DNA of 64,000 bases, taken from positions 1-64,000 of the forward strand of contig JAWODJ010000057.1 in NCBI GenBank assembly GCA_046483315.1. Reading direction: 5' to 3'. Every line of letters begins with the position of its first letter. The stretch's first letter is position 1. The position numbers were made by a program, and so were the translations under genes. Of this stretch, positions 34,862-43,931 are shown piece by piece. This stretch comes from PXAP01 sp046483315 (GTDB lineage Bacteria > Bacteroidota > Bacteroidia > Bacteroidales > PUMT01). The notes under the pieces are model-generated. The model worked only from the letters and a program-made list of their open reading frames with translations. It was not told where the DNA came from and searched no databases.

Positions 34862-35437
34862 TCAGCGCCTGGAAAACACTCCTGAAAATTTACCGGCAAG
34901 ATGCCGGAAACCTTTCATAAAGTTATGATAAAACCCCTCTTCCAGCGAATATGAGAAATTATCCTGCCCCGGTCTGGCATCTTCATTAATCCTTATTTTA
35001 TCAATCCCCGCTGTGCCATGCAACTCTTTTGCCAGCTCCAGAAGCCTGTTCAGCCTCTCCTGTCCGATCCGCTTCCTGAAACGCCCCATATCACTGGAAT
35101 CGCATGGCGATCTGTCAACAAACAGGTTCTCACCGCATAAATACTGAAAATAGGGATCACGTGCCCACTCGGCAACTATTCCCTCATCACTTCCCCTGAA
35201 TACCTGCTTCAGGATAAGTAGTCCGGCCATAAGACGGACAGGCTTTGCAGGCGCCCCTTTATCAGAATAGAGTGATGAATACTCATTTTCAATGTCACCC
35301 CACGGAAAATTCTCTGCCAGAACGGTAAGGGGATGATCGGGTTGTACAACTTGCCGGAGGACAGGTTCAAAGAGATTCAACTCTGACTGCCCGGGTGATT
35401 TTCCTTTCATAGCCGGAAAAGAATGGTTTCCACACAA
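34862..35437 (-). pseudogene. IS5-family transposase remnant (DUF772 part)
   Basis: The 191-residue frame matches the N-terminal half of IS5-group transposases: YSDKGAPAKPVRLMAGLLILKQVF, then WARDPYFQYLCGE and CDSSDMGRFRKRIG, typical of the DUF772 domain. The DDE catalytic domain is absent. After about residue 150 the sequence becomes unrelated (DNFSYSLEEGFYHNFMKGF) and stops 11 bp from the TPR gene. No terminal inverted repeats or target duplication were found. It is therefore a decayed insertion remnant, not functional for transposition. Confidence 0.8.
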
Positions 35438-35804
35438 GATACATTATTTCCGGCAAAAAGTAAATAAAAACCCAATCTTCTGATTATAGATTATTATATC
35501 AAGGAATCAACTTTGCAGGCAGTATATTGCAATACCTGTAAAACACCGGTTGTATCATTTTCTCAACAGTGGGAATATATTCCACAATGCCAACAAGTAA
35601 AATTACCGGAACAACTGTTTAATCACTTCAGATATATGGCTGACTGACAGTAACCATATCCCGGAATTCCCGTTTTACAGGAACACATTATTATACTGCC
35701 GGTATCTTTTTTGATTTCAGATAACCATCAAACTTCCGGTGTCCGGAAATACACAAAGAGGAATTAAAAATTTTATGCCCAGTTTACCAGTATTTAAAAA
35801 TATT
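35438..35804. other. Non-coding spacer with 17-bp near-palindrome
   Basis: These 367 bp lie between the transposase remnant and the protease/propeller gene. No credible frame is present. At 35569-35585, GTGGGAATATATTCCAC is palindromic apart from one extra G and could be a dimeric-protein operator. Part of the interval may be leftover insertion-element DNA. GTG (35739) and ATG (35775) codons in frame with the next gene are not preferred as starts. Confidence 0.5.
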
Positions 35805-38800
35805 ATGAGAAACCTCAGATTAATTCTCAGCCTGCTTTTGGGAATATTTATCAGCAATGAAATTCATTCCCAGTATTTCGGAAGAAATAAGGTCAGTTAC
35901 GATGATTTCAGTTTTGAAATCTATGAGACTCCGAACTTCGAGATATATCATTATCTGGAAAATGAAGAAGAAATTGAAAAATTTGCACAGTTGTGTGAGC
36001 GATGGTATAAAAGACATCAGGCAGTGCTCCTTGATACTCTCCAAAAGAGAAACCCCCTGATCCTTTACAATAATCATGCTGACTTTCAGCAAACTACTGT
36101 AATTCAGAGTCTGATAGGTGTTGGAACAGGCGGGGTGACCGAGGGCTTGCGCAAACGTGTTGTAATGCCTTTAACCCCATCAAACAGAGATACTGATCAT
36201 GTACTTGGTCACGAGATGGTACATGTTTTTCAGTATAATATGCTGAAAACAGATGACACTCTGGGAGTGGGACTGCAATCTGTTGAGAATGTCCCGCTCT
36301 GGTTTGTTGAGGGTTATTCCGAATACCTTTCCATTGGCAGGAAGGATGCTCATACTGCCATGTGGATGCGCGATGCTGTAAAAAATGATAATATCCCCAC
36401 GTTAAGGCAAATGACACGCGAACCGGGCAATTACTTTCCTTATCGTTTCGGACATGCCTTCATTGCCTGGTTTACAGGATTATATGGAGATGCTATGATC
36501 CGGCCATTATTTATGCTTTCCGCCAAATGGGGCTATGAAAGGGCACTGGACAGTTTAACCGGCTATACAGACGACTCTCTTTCGGTTTTATGGGCAAACA
36601 GCCTTAAAGATAAATACAATCCGCACCTGGAAAACAGACAGGAATATACCGGCGAAAAATTATTTGATGCCTCCAACGCGGGACAAATGAACATTGCACC
36701 GGCACTTAGCCCCGATGGTGAAAACCTTGTTTTCATTTCAGATAAAAATGTGATTACTCTCGATTTCTTCCTGGCAAATGTAAAGGAGAGAAAAATAACA
36801 AGAAGGATTACAAATATTATAAGAAATCCGCATATTGACGAATACAGGTTTCTTGAATCAGCAGGAACCTGGAGTCCGGACGGAAAGCAATTCGCCCTTA
36901 CAACTTTCAAAGAGGGAAGAAATTCCCTGCTTGTAATTGATATGGAAAAAGGCAAAATAGTTCAAACAATAGCACCGGAAGAGGTAAATTCATTTAAAAA
37001 CCCGGACTGGTCGCCCGACGGAGAAACGATTGTTTTGTCGGGGCTGAAAAACGGCTGCAGCAACTTATTCCTTTATAATCTGCAGTCCGGGGAAACCAGG
37101 CAGCTGACAAACGACAGTTATTCCGCTCTTCAACCGGGCTGGTCTCCTGACGGATCAAAAATTATATTCATTACCGAGAGAGGAGAAGATACAGATCTGG
37201 ACCTTGCTGTATTTGGAAATTACAAAATGGCTGAATATGACATAAATACCGGCAATACAGAAATCCTGAATATATTACCGGGTGCAGATGTTATCAACCC
37301 CAAATATGCACCCGGCGGAAACGAAATATTCTTCGTATCCAATGCCGACGGACACAGAAATATATACCGCTATAATCCCGGCACAGATGAAATTAAAAAG
37401 GTGACAGACCTGCAAACCGGTGTAATTGGCATCAGTAGCCTGTCACCCTGCTTTGATATTGCCAGCGACACTGAAGAACTGGTATATATTTTATATAACA
37501 ACAGTGAATATTCTATATATAGAGAAACACTGTCCAATCTTGACGGTCCTCTGTTTTCTGCCGAAAACATTGACCTGACAGCTGCACATCTGCCTCCTGA
37601 TGACAGAGATATTTCCACTCTTGTAGTGGACGAGAATCTGAGAAGCCATCCCATGACAGATCCTGAGAAGTTCAGATTCATGCCTTATGATCCCAAATTC
37701 ACTTTGGAAAATATAGGAAGTTCAGGCGTTGGTATAGGGACAAGTCAGTTCGGAACCGGGATGGCCGGAGGAGTCAGTTTCCTTTTTGGTGATATACTGA
37801 GACGGAATATGCTGATGACTTCACTTCAGGTGCAGGGCAGAGTTTATGATATTGCAGGCCAGGCGGTCTATCTTAACCAGGGCAACCGGATGAACTGGGG
37901 TGTTACTTTCTCCCATTACCCCTACAGATCTGCCGGTATGGACTATAAGCTGGATACAATAAATGAAACAGTCGTTGAAAATCTTATAATAATGGAACAA
38001 AGGGTATTTGAAGATGAGCTGGGATTTTTCGGTCAGTACCCGTTATCAAAAAAACTCCGTTTTGAAGGAGGCCTGAGCGGCAGCATTTACAGTTTCAGAA
38101 GAGACAGTATTAATAATTATTATCACGGCAATATATTACTCGACCGTGAATCTCATAAAGTTGAGGCACCGGAGCCTTTTATTCTGGGCAGGGCATACCT
38201 TGCATATGTCGGCGATGGCTCGCGGTTTGGATTAACATCGCCCATGAGCGGATACAGATACCGGTTCCAGATAGACAGAACACTGGGAGATATTAATTTC
38301 TGGGGTGTCAGGGCCGACTACCGCAAATACTACTTCTTTCCCCCTGTTGGTCTGGGATTCCGCCTCATGCATTATGGCCGTTATGGTCCGAATGCTGATG
38401 ATCTTTATCCTGTCTTCCTTGGCAATCCTTACTATGTAAGAGGCTACAGTTACAGTGCCATGCGCAGGTCGAGGCATTCTTCCGAAAATTTTCTTAGTAT
38501 CGATAACCTTATCGGAAGTAAGATAGCCGTAGCAAATGCAGAGTTCCGTTACCCTTTTACTGGACCGGAAAGACTTGCCCCGATCAGTTCACGTATGTTT
38601 TTCAGCGACCTGGTACTTTTTGCCGATGGAGGTATAATCTGGTCTGATTTTGATAATATAGCAGCGAAATGGCAACCCTCAAAACAGGATGATGAGCGCA
38701 CACCTGTCTTCAGTACCGGTATTGCCTTAAGAATTAACCTGTTTGGAGCTATCATCCTGGAACCCTACTTTGCCATTCCCTTCCAGCGGCAACCGGACAG

Positions 38801-38846
38801 ATTAAACGGCACTTTCGGATTTCATCTTTCAGCCGGAGGTTTTTAA
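35805..38846 (+). CDS. Metalloprotease-like / TolB propeller / beta-barrel fusion protein
   Basis: From the ATG at 35805 the product is 1013 residues. A signal peptide (MRNLRLILSLLLGIFISNEI) is followed by a gluzincin-like domain with HEMVHVFQYN (zinc HExxH at about 136-140) and WFVEGYSEYL (third ligand Glu about 169). TolB/PD40 beta-propeller repeats follow at about 290-560 (SPDGENLVF, WSPDGKQFAL, WSPDGETIVL, WSPDGSKII). The C-terminal 380 residues are rich in amphipathic strands, including FQIDRTLGDINFWGVRADYRKY and a final FGFHLSAGGF, as in Omp85/surface-antigen barrels. The predicted location is the outer membrane with the protease and propeller at the periplasmic or external side. The function is unknown. 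Upstream codons at 35739 and 35775 would push the signal peptide inward. Confidence 0.82.
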   Translation: MRNLRLILSLLLGIFISNEIHSQYFGRNKVSYDDFSFEIYETPNFEIYHYLENEEEIEKFAQLCERWYKRHQAVLLDTLQKRNPLILYNNHADFQQTTVIQSLIGVGTGGVTEGLRKRVVMPLTPSNRDTDHVLGHEMVHVFQYNMLKTDDTLGVGLQSVENVPLWFVEGYSEYLSIGRKDAHTAMWMRDAVKNDNIPTLRQMTREPGNYFPYRFGHAFIAWFTGLYGDAMIRPLFMLSAKWGYERALDSLTGYTDDSLSVLWANSLKDKYNPHLENRQEYTGEKLFDASNAGQMNIAPALSPDGENLVFISDKNVITLDFFLANVKERKITRRITNIIRNPHIDEYRFLESAGTWSPDGKQFALTTFKEGRNSLLVIDMEKGKIVQTIAPEEVNSFKNPDWSPDGETIVLSGLKNGCSNLFLYNLQSGETRQLTNDSYSALQPGWSPDGSKIIFITERGEDTDLDLAVFGNYKMAEYDINTGNTEILNILPGADVINPKYAPGGNEIFFVSNADGHRNIYRYNPGTDEIKKVTDLQTGVIGISSLSPCFDIASDTEELVYILYNNSEYSIYRETLSNLDGPLFSAENIDLTAAHLPPDDRDISTLVVDENLRSHPMTDPEKFRFMPYDPKFTLENIGSSGVGIGTSQFGTGMAGGVSFLFGDILRRNMLMTSLQVQGRVYDIAGQAVYLNQGNRMNWGVTFSHYPYRSAGMDYKLDTINETVVENLIIMEQRVFEDELGFFGQYPLSKKLRFEGGLSGSIYSFRRDSINNYYHGNILLDRESHKVEAPEPFILGRAYLAYVGDGSRFGLTSPMSGYRYRFQIDRTLGDINFWGVRADYRKYYFFPPVGLGFRLMHYGRYGPNADDLYPVFLGNPYYVRGYSYSAMRRSRHSSENFLSIDNLIGSKIAVANAEFRYPFTGPERLAPISSRMFFSDLVLFADGGIIWSDFDNIAAKWQPSKQDDERTPVFSTGIALRINLFGAIILEPYFAIPFQRQPDRLNGTFGFHLSAGGF

Positions 38847-38858
38847 TTATTCTCTCTT

Positions 38859-41800
38859 TCACAAACGGCCGGCAATCCACTCCCTGGCATTAACAAATGC
38901 CTCCAGCCACGGGGTGACCTCATCCTTTATTCGCTCTGAAGGATAATCAGCCCAGTTATGAGGATACAGAGATCGTTCCAGATGCGGCATCATTGCCAGG
39001 TGGCGGCCGTCGGCACTGCATATGGCGGCTGTGGCGAAGTTTGATCCGTTAGGATTACCCGGATATTCGGAATACGAATATTTCATTGGTATATGGTAAT
39101 CGTTTTCACTGCCGGGCAGCAAAAACTTCCCCTCGCCGTGGGCAACCCATATTCCCAGCCTGCTTCCGGACAGCGACCTGAGCATCACCGAATTGTTCTT
39201 CGGTATATCCACGTTCAGAAAAGCCGACTCAAATTTGTGCGAATCGTTAAAAGCCATTTTTGGCCTCTCCTTACCGCTCATTCCCAAAAGTTCCAGTTCC
39301 ATCATCAACTGACAACCGTTACACACACCAAGGCTTAATGTATCTTTCCTGGCATAAAACCTGTCAAGTACCTGTTTCGCCTTTTCATTATAGACAAAGG
39401 CTCCTGCCCAGCCTTTTGCAGACCCCAGAACATCGCTGTTAGAGAACCCTCCGACAAAAACGATCATATTAACATCTTCAAGTGTTTCCCTGCCGCTTAT
39501 CAGATCGGTCATATGCACATCCTTAACGTCCATGCCCGAAAGATACATGATCCACGCCATTTCCCTGTCACCGTTCACACCTTTTTCCCGTATAATTGCA
39601 GCCCTGATACTACTTTTTTCCCTGCGATCAGGATCAATTCCATACTGCGACATAACACCCTTAAAACCATCTGGGAATTTATAAGATAAAACCTGTTTAC
39701 CGTAATTGCGGAATCTTTCCAGGGCAAGTTCTTCACCGGATTGCCTGCGATCAAGCAGGTAGGATGTACGGTACCAAACATCCCTCAGCTTATCCGTATC
39801 AAGCTCCAACAGCCCCTCACCATGCTTAAGGGTGAACTTGCGATTGTTATTGTACTGCCCGATAAGGTGTGCTTCTATGCCCCTTTCAGATAACGCCCCT
39901 ATTACCATGCCGGCATCGGCAACCTGCAGAAGAACAGCAGGCTTTTCACTGAAAAGCAGGTTCATAATGCTTTCATCAAATCCTGAAAGATCGACATCTA
40001 TTCCTGTCTCCCTTCCGGGGAAACACATTTCCAGCAGGGCAGTTATCATTCCGCCCCCTGAAATATCATGCCCCGCCAGAACCCGGCCTTCTGAAATCAG
40101 CTCCTGCAGGGCATTAAAAGCTGCAGCAAAATATTTCGGGTCGGTAACAGTGGGACAATCACGGCCGACAAAGTTAATTGACTGTGCCATACTGCTTCCT
40201 CCCAGAAAAAACTCATCACCCGACATATCGATGTAAAGCAGTGAACTTCCCGGCACATCTTTCAATGCAGGAGTTACCGTTTTATCAATGTCGGTTACTT
40301 CTGCCGCGGCAGAAATAATAACTGTTCCGGGTGCGTAAACCAAAGTGCCGTCCGTGTATTTCTGGGTCATCGAAAGTGAGTCTTTGCCGGTGGGAATGTT
40401 TATGCAAAGAGCTTTGGCAAAATCTGAAGCAGCTTCCACAGCCCGGTACAATCGACTATCCTCCCCCTCATGTCTTGTCGGCCACATCCAGTTGGCACTG
40501 AGCGACACCCCCCTGATACCGTCCTGCAATGGAGCCCATAAAATATTTGTCAGCGATTCGGCAATTGACAATACCGAACCCCTGGCGGGATCAACAAGTG
40601 CAGCTACGGGTGCATGTCCGATAGCCGTTGCCACTCCCCGTTTTCCTCCATAATCAATAGCCATTACTGCCATATTGTTCAGCGGAAGCTGTATTTTACC
40701 GGCGGATTGCTGCAGGGCAACCTTTCCTGTTACACTGCGGTCAACCTTACTGGTCAGCCAATCCTTGCATGCCACGGCCTCAAGCTGCAGCACATGAACA
40801 AGGTATTCCCTGAAACGCCTGGCATCAAATTCAAGTTCATCAAAACAGGTCTCCACTGTTCTGTCATTCATGATTGTGCGTGGAGGTTTTCCGAAAAGAT
40901 ATTCCAGTTTCAGGTCAACAGGTTTGATCTTTTTCACGGTATCCTCGAATGTAAAATACATGTCACCGGTAACCACCCCAATATTGTACATTGGTGAACG
41001 CTCTCTTTCGGCCACCCTCCTCAAAAGTTCAACATCCTTCTCACGTATCACCAGCCCCATTCTCTCCTGCGACTCATTACCGGCTATCTCGCGTGCCGAA
41101 AGTGTTGGATCTCCTACAGGCAGTTTATCCATCTCAATTCTTCCTCCTGTATCCTCAACCAGCTCCGAAAGACAGTTAAGATGTCCTCCTGCCCCGTGAT
41201 CATGGATTGAAACCACAGGGTTTTCCTCTGTTTCCAGCATAGCCCTTATCGTGTTGCTCACCCTTTTCTGCATTTCGGGGTTGGACCGCTGAACAGCGTT
41301 AAGCTCAATAAGATTGGCATATTCACCCGTGGCTACCGAAGAGACGGCACCGCCTCCCATCCCTATACGGTAATTATCTCCGCCAAGTAATATTATGCGG
41401 TCACCTTTCCCGGGCACATCCTTCATGCTCTCTTTCTTCTTACCATATCCTACACCGCCGGCAAGCATTATCACTTTATCATAACCGTAAGTTCTGCCCT
41501 TTTCTTTATGTTCGAATGTTAGTAAGCTTCCGCAAACCAGGGGCTGGCCAAACTTATTGCCAAAGTCGCTTGCACCGTTTGAAGCCTTAATGAGAATATC
41601 TTCCGGGGTCTGGTATAGCCACGGCCTTGGCAGCACTGCGCTTTCCCAGGGCCTGCCTTCTTCCGGCCTGGGATAGGAGGTCATATAAACAGCAGTGCCG
41701 GCAAGCGGTACGGCACCCTTTCCGCCGGCAAGGCGATCCCTTATTTCCCCCCCCGTGCCGGTAGCAGCACCATTGAACGGTTCAACCGTAGTTGGGAAAT

Positions 41801-42548
41801 TATGAGTCTCCGCTTTAAGTGAAAGCACCGTTTCTGAATCCTTTACCTCAAACCAGTCAGGCCGGTCCTGTCTTGCCGGTGCGAACTGCCTGGCCACAGG
41901 TCCAAGCAGGAAAGCACAGTTGTCTTTATAAGCTGAAACAACCCTGTTGGGATTGGCCTGTGTTGTCTGCCTGATTAACTGAAAAAGTGAATGCGGTTTC
42001 TCCTCCCCGTCTATAACAAAAAGTCCGTTAAAAATCTTATGGCGGCAGTGCTCGGAATTGACCTGGCTGAAACCAAAAATCTCACTATCTGTAAGCTTCC
42101 TGCCGATCTGACGGCTCACATCCTCAAGGTAACTGATCTCCCCGTCGCTGAGTGCCAGCCCTTCCTGCCTGTTATAAACCGCAATATCATCAATAAGGAC
42201 CACCGGATCGGGGTCTTTTTCTATTACAAAAATATCCTGTTTCAGATTGCGGTAAATATGCTGAAGCATAGGATCGTAATGTTGTGGATCTTTCGAGGGA
42301 TAAAACTCTTCAATACGTTTTATGCCTGTTATTCCCATGTTCTGGGTTATCTCAACTGCATTGGTGCTCCATGGAGTGATCATCTCCCTGCGCGGGCCGA
42401 TAAATGTACCTTCTATTTCAGGTAAGTCAATAGAGACAGCTCCTCCAAAAAGCCAGGTAAGCTTGTTTATATCAACTCTGTTGAGGTGTTGCTCAGCTTC
42501 AACGGCATAAATCGTACCCGTATGATTGCGAAAGAATAGTATCATCAT
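38859..42548 (-). CDS. purL: Phosphoribosylformylglycinamidine synthase (single-chain)
   Basis: PurL makes FGAM from FGAR, glutamine and ATP, the fourth step of purine synthesis. This is the large single-chain form. A PurS-like domain comes first (MMILFFRNHTGTIYAVEAE). The FGAM synthase core has the ATP block KAETHNFPTTVEPFNGAATGTGGEIRDR and VSIHDHGAGGHLNCLSELVEDTGG. A C-terminal glutaminase domain contains the nucleophile Cys in LGVCNGCQLM and the His of WVAHGEGKF. Starting at the ATG at 42548 gives 1230 residues; the frame stays open 84 nt further upstream, but those residues do not belong to the family. No other pur genes are in the window. It is convergent with the propeller gene. Confidence 0.96.
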   Translation of the reverse strand: MMILFFRNHTGTIYAVEAEQHLNRVDINKLTWLFGGAVSIDLPEIEGTFIGPRREMITPWSTNAVEITQNMGITGIKRIEEFYPSKDPQHYDPMLQHIYRNLKQDIFVIEKDPDPVVLIDDIAVYNRQEGLALSDGEISYLEDVSRQIGRKLTDSEIFGFSQVNSEHCRHKIFNGLFVIDGEEKPHSLFQLIRQTTQANPNRVVSAYKDNCAFLLGPVARQFAPARQDRPDWFEVKDSETVLSLKAETHNFPTTVEPFNGAATGTGGEIRDRLAGGKGAVPLAGTAVYMTSYPRPEEGRPWESAVLPRPWLYQTPEDILIKASNGASDFGNKFGQPLVCGSLLTFEHKEKGRTYGYDKVIMLAGGVGYGKKKESMKDVPGKGDRIILLGGDNYRIGMGGGAVSSVATGEYANLIELNAVQRSNPEMQKRVSNTIRAMLETEENPVVSIHDHGAGGHLNCLSELVEDTGGRIEMDKLPVGDPTLSAREIAGNESQERMGLVIREKDVELLRRVAERERSPMYNIGVVTGDMYFTFEDTVKKIKPVDLKLEYLFGKPPRTIMNDRTVETCFDELEFDARRFREYLVHVLQLEAVACKDWLTSKVDRSVTGKVALQQSAGKIQLPLNNMAVMAIDYGGKRGVATAIGHAPVAALVDPARGSVLSIAESLTNILWAPLQDGIRGVSLSANWMWPTRHEGEDSRLYRAVEAASDFAKALCINIPTGKDSLSMTQKYTDGTLVYAPGTVIISAAAEVTDIDKTVTPALKDVPGSSLLYIDMSGDEFFLGGSSMAQSINFVGRDCPTVTDPKYFAAAFNALQELISEGRVLAGHDISGGGMITALLEMCFPGRETGIDVDLSGFDESIMNLLFSEKPAVLLQVADAGMVIGALSERGIEAHLIGQYNNNRKFTLKHGEGLLELDTDKLRDVWYRTSYLLDRRQSGEELALERFRNYGKQVLSYKFPDGFKGVMSQYGIDPDRREKSSIRAAIIREKGVNGDREMAWIMYLSGMDVKDVHMTDLISGRETLEDVNMIVFVGGFSNSDVLGSAKGWAGAFVYNEKAKQVLDRFYARKDTLSLGVCNGCQLMMELELLGMSGKERPKMAFNDSHKFESAFLNVDIPKNNSVMLRSLSGSRLGIWVAHGEGKFLLPGSENDYHIPMKYSYSEYPGNPNGSNFATAAICSADGRHLAMMPHLERSLYPHNWADYPSERIKDEVTPWLEAFVNAREWIAGRL

Positions 42549-42668
42549 GAACTTTATTAGGGAAAGATATAATCCATTATCCTGCGAAAATATAAAAACA
42601 ATGGGAGTATACCCGTTTTTTTTGAAGGTCACTGCAATGAATTATCACAATGTACAGAGAATTTTCAG

Positions 42669-42714
42669 CAGCCTGATCAGTTTCGGGTTTTTGTACAGTG
42701 AAGTGATCAGGCTG
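42669..42714. repeat. Perfect 11-bp inverted repeat upstream of purL
   Basis: CAGCCTGATCA (42669-42679) and TGATCAGGCTG (42704-42714) are perfect inverted arms around a 24-nt loop. The element lies between the small membrane-protein gene and purL, about 120 bp upstream of the purL start. It could terminate the upstream minus-strand transcript, though no U-tract follows, or be a binding or attenuation site for purL. Confidence 0.55.
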
Positions 42715-42760
42715 ACTACGGTGTACCTTAAGACGTCATAGAAGTAATGCCGGATAAGGG

Positions 42761-43141
42761 TTACTGCTTTTTTACATAGAATTTGGTTATGAGTCTTAAG
42801 ACAAGGTCCAGTTTCCGGTAACCAAGGAAGGTTTTGTTAGCAAATACATTTACAACAATTAAAGGAAGAAGAAGTATGGCTGCCGAGACAAGGATTATCA
42901 ATATCAGATTTTCAATGCTGACCAGAATAAAAATCAGCAGGAACAAAATAAATATCGCATAACCGATAAGAAAGCCAGAAAAGATCTTTTTTCTTTTAAG
43001 GTATTTATCAAGCAGCCTTGCAATAACCTTTCTGTCAATGCACTCTTGTGCAAACTCCTTTTTTTCGTTATAGCTGAGTTCGCCTTTTATTTCGTTATAA
43101 AGAACATGCCTAAGCTCATTAAGGCGCTCCTGATCGTTCAT
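42761..43141 (-). CDS. Small two-helix membrane protein, unknown
   Basis: A 126-residue protein from the ATG at 43141. The N-terminal half is a charged helical domain (residues 1-55). Two strong membrane segments follow at about 60-80 (FSGFLIGYAIFILFLLIFILV) and 85-108, and a basic tail (GYRKLDLVLRLITKFYVKK) ends it. I recognise no family. An in-frame ATG nine codons upstream (43168) is possible. The gene stands alone, 78 bp downstream of the DUF2892-like gene. Confidence 0.6.
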   Translation of the reverse strand: MNDQERLNELRHVLYNEIKGELSYNEKKEFAQECIDRKVIARLLDKYLKRKKIFSGFLIGYAIFILFLLIFILVSIENLILIILVSAAILLLPLIVVNVFANKTFLGYRKLDLVLRLITKFYVKKQ

Positions 43142-43219
43142 TATTTTTCTGATTTTTGTTAAGAGCATAAAATTACAAAAAGTCAGAAAAAGTCCTGTTA
43201 CAAAAACAAAAAATCTTTG

Positions 43220-43360
43220 CTATTTCTTCTCCTTTCCCTTACCCTTGCAGGTGCTTATCCCAAATGGCATGTAAAGCGGGCACATACCTGTTAAAACCGT
43301 CAACGCTAATACAATAGCAATAACCAGGAAGACTGTTCCGGGTGTGCCTGTCGATGTCAT
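43220..43360 (-). CDS. 46-residue YgaP-type (DUF2892-like) membrane microprotein
   Basis: A very short gene on the minus strand, ATG at 43360 to TAG at 43222-43220. The peptide has one hydrophobic helix (VFLVIAIVLALTVLTG) and then CPLYMPFGISTC followed by a Lys-rich tail. The C-P-L-Y-x(3)-G-I-S-T-C signature is that of the membrane domain of YgaP/DUF2892 proteins, which usually have two helices; here the first helix is missing. It begins 6 bp after the DoxX-like gene, so the two are almost certainly co-transcribed. The two Cys residues are retained. A role in sulfur or redox chemistry is only suggested by the family. Confidence 0.75.
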   Translation of the reverse strand: MTSTGTPGTVFLVIAIVLALTVLTGMCPLYMPFGISTCKGKGKEKK

Positions 43361-43366
43361 ATATTT

Positions 43367-43855
43367 TTATGCTTCCGCCCCGGGATCTGCAACCAGCCTG
43401 CCGCCTCTTACTGTTGCCCCTATTACAATACCGGCACTCACTATCACAATATTCTTTATAATATACTGTCCTTCAAGGGTCGGAGCGTAAGGTATCCGGG
43501 TAAATGCGTCAGAGGCAAAAAGGAACAGGGGGGTTAGGGTGCCAAGCATCTGGAAAAACAATAATAACAGGGTTTCCCTCAGGAAGATGCCGAATATGAG
43601 GCCAACTCCTATGACCACTTCCAGGGTGGCAAGAATATAGAGAGCAAGCTCACCTGATATTATCCCGAAAGTAAGTGTGTCAATAGTTCTGGTAGCAAGA
43701 TCCGTTGCCGGGCTCAGTCCGGCAAAATATTTCAGTGCACCGAACCAGAAAAACACCAGACCCACACTGATCCGCAGCAGAGAGACTCCGTATTCAGCCA
43801 TCCAGCGGGTTAAAGCAATATCTTTGTCATGCAGTGATCTCAATAATAATCTCAT
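43367..43855 (-). CDS. DoxX/DUF417-like membrane protein
   Basis: A 162-residue inner-membrane protein with four hydrophobic segments. The start LLRISVGLVFFWFGALKYFAGLSPATDLATRTIDTLTFG matches the DUF417 (YkgB) branch of the DoxX-like superfamily, and GVGLIFGIFLRETLLLLFFQMLGTLTPLFLF follows. Members are linked to redox or stress responses, but no reaction is defined. It is followed 6 bp later by the YgaP-type microprotein gene, forming a two-gene unit. Confidence 0.82.
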   Translation of the reverse strand: MRLLLRSLHDKDIALTRWMAEYGVSLLRISVGLVFFWFGALKYFAGLSPATDLATRTIDTLTFGIISGELALYILATLEVVIGVGLIFGIFLRETLLLLFFQMLGTLTPLFLFASDAFTRIPYAPTLEGQYIIKNIVIVSAGIVIGATVRGGRLVADPGAEA

Positions 43856-43931
43856 GGGAATAAATTAGTCGTCGGTTTATATTTATTTTTTTTCAGATTA
43901 CTTTGTCTGCCGAAAGCTTAAAAAGTTTTAT

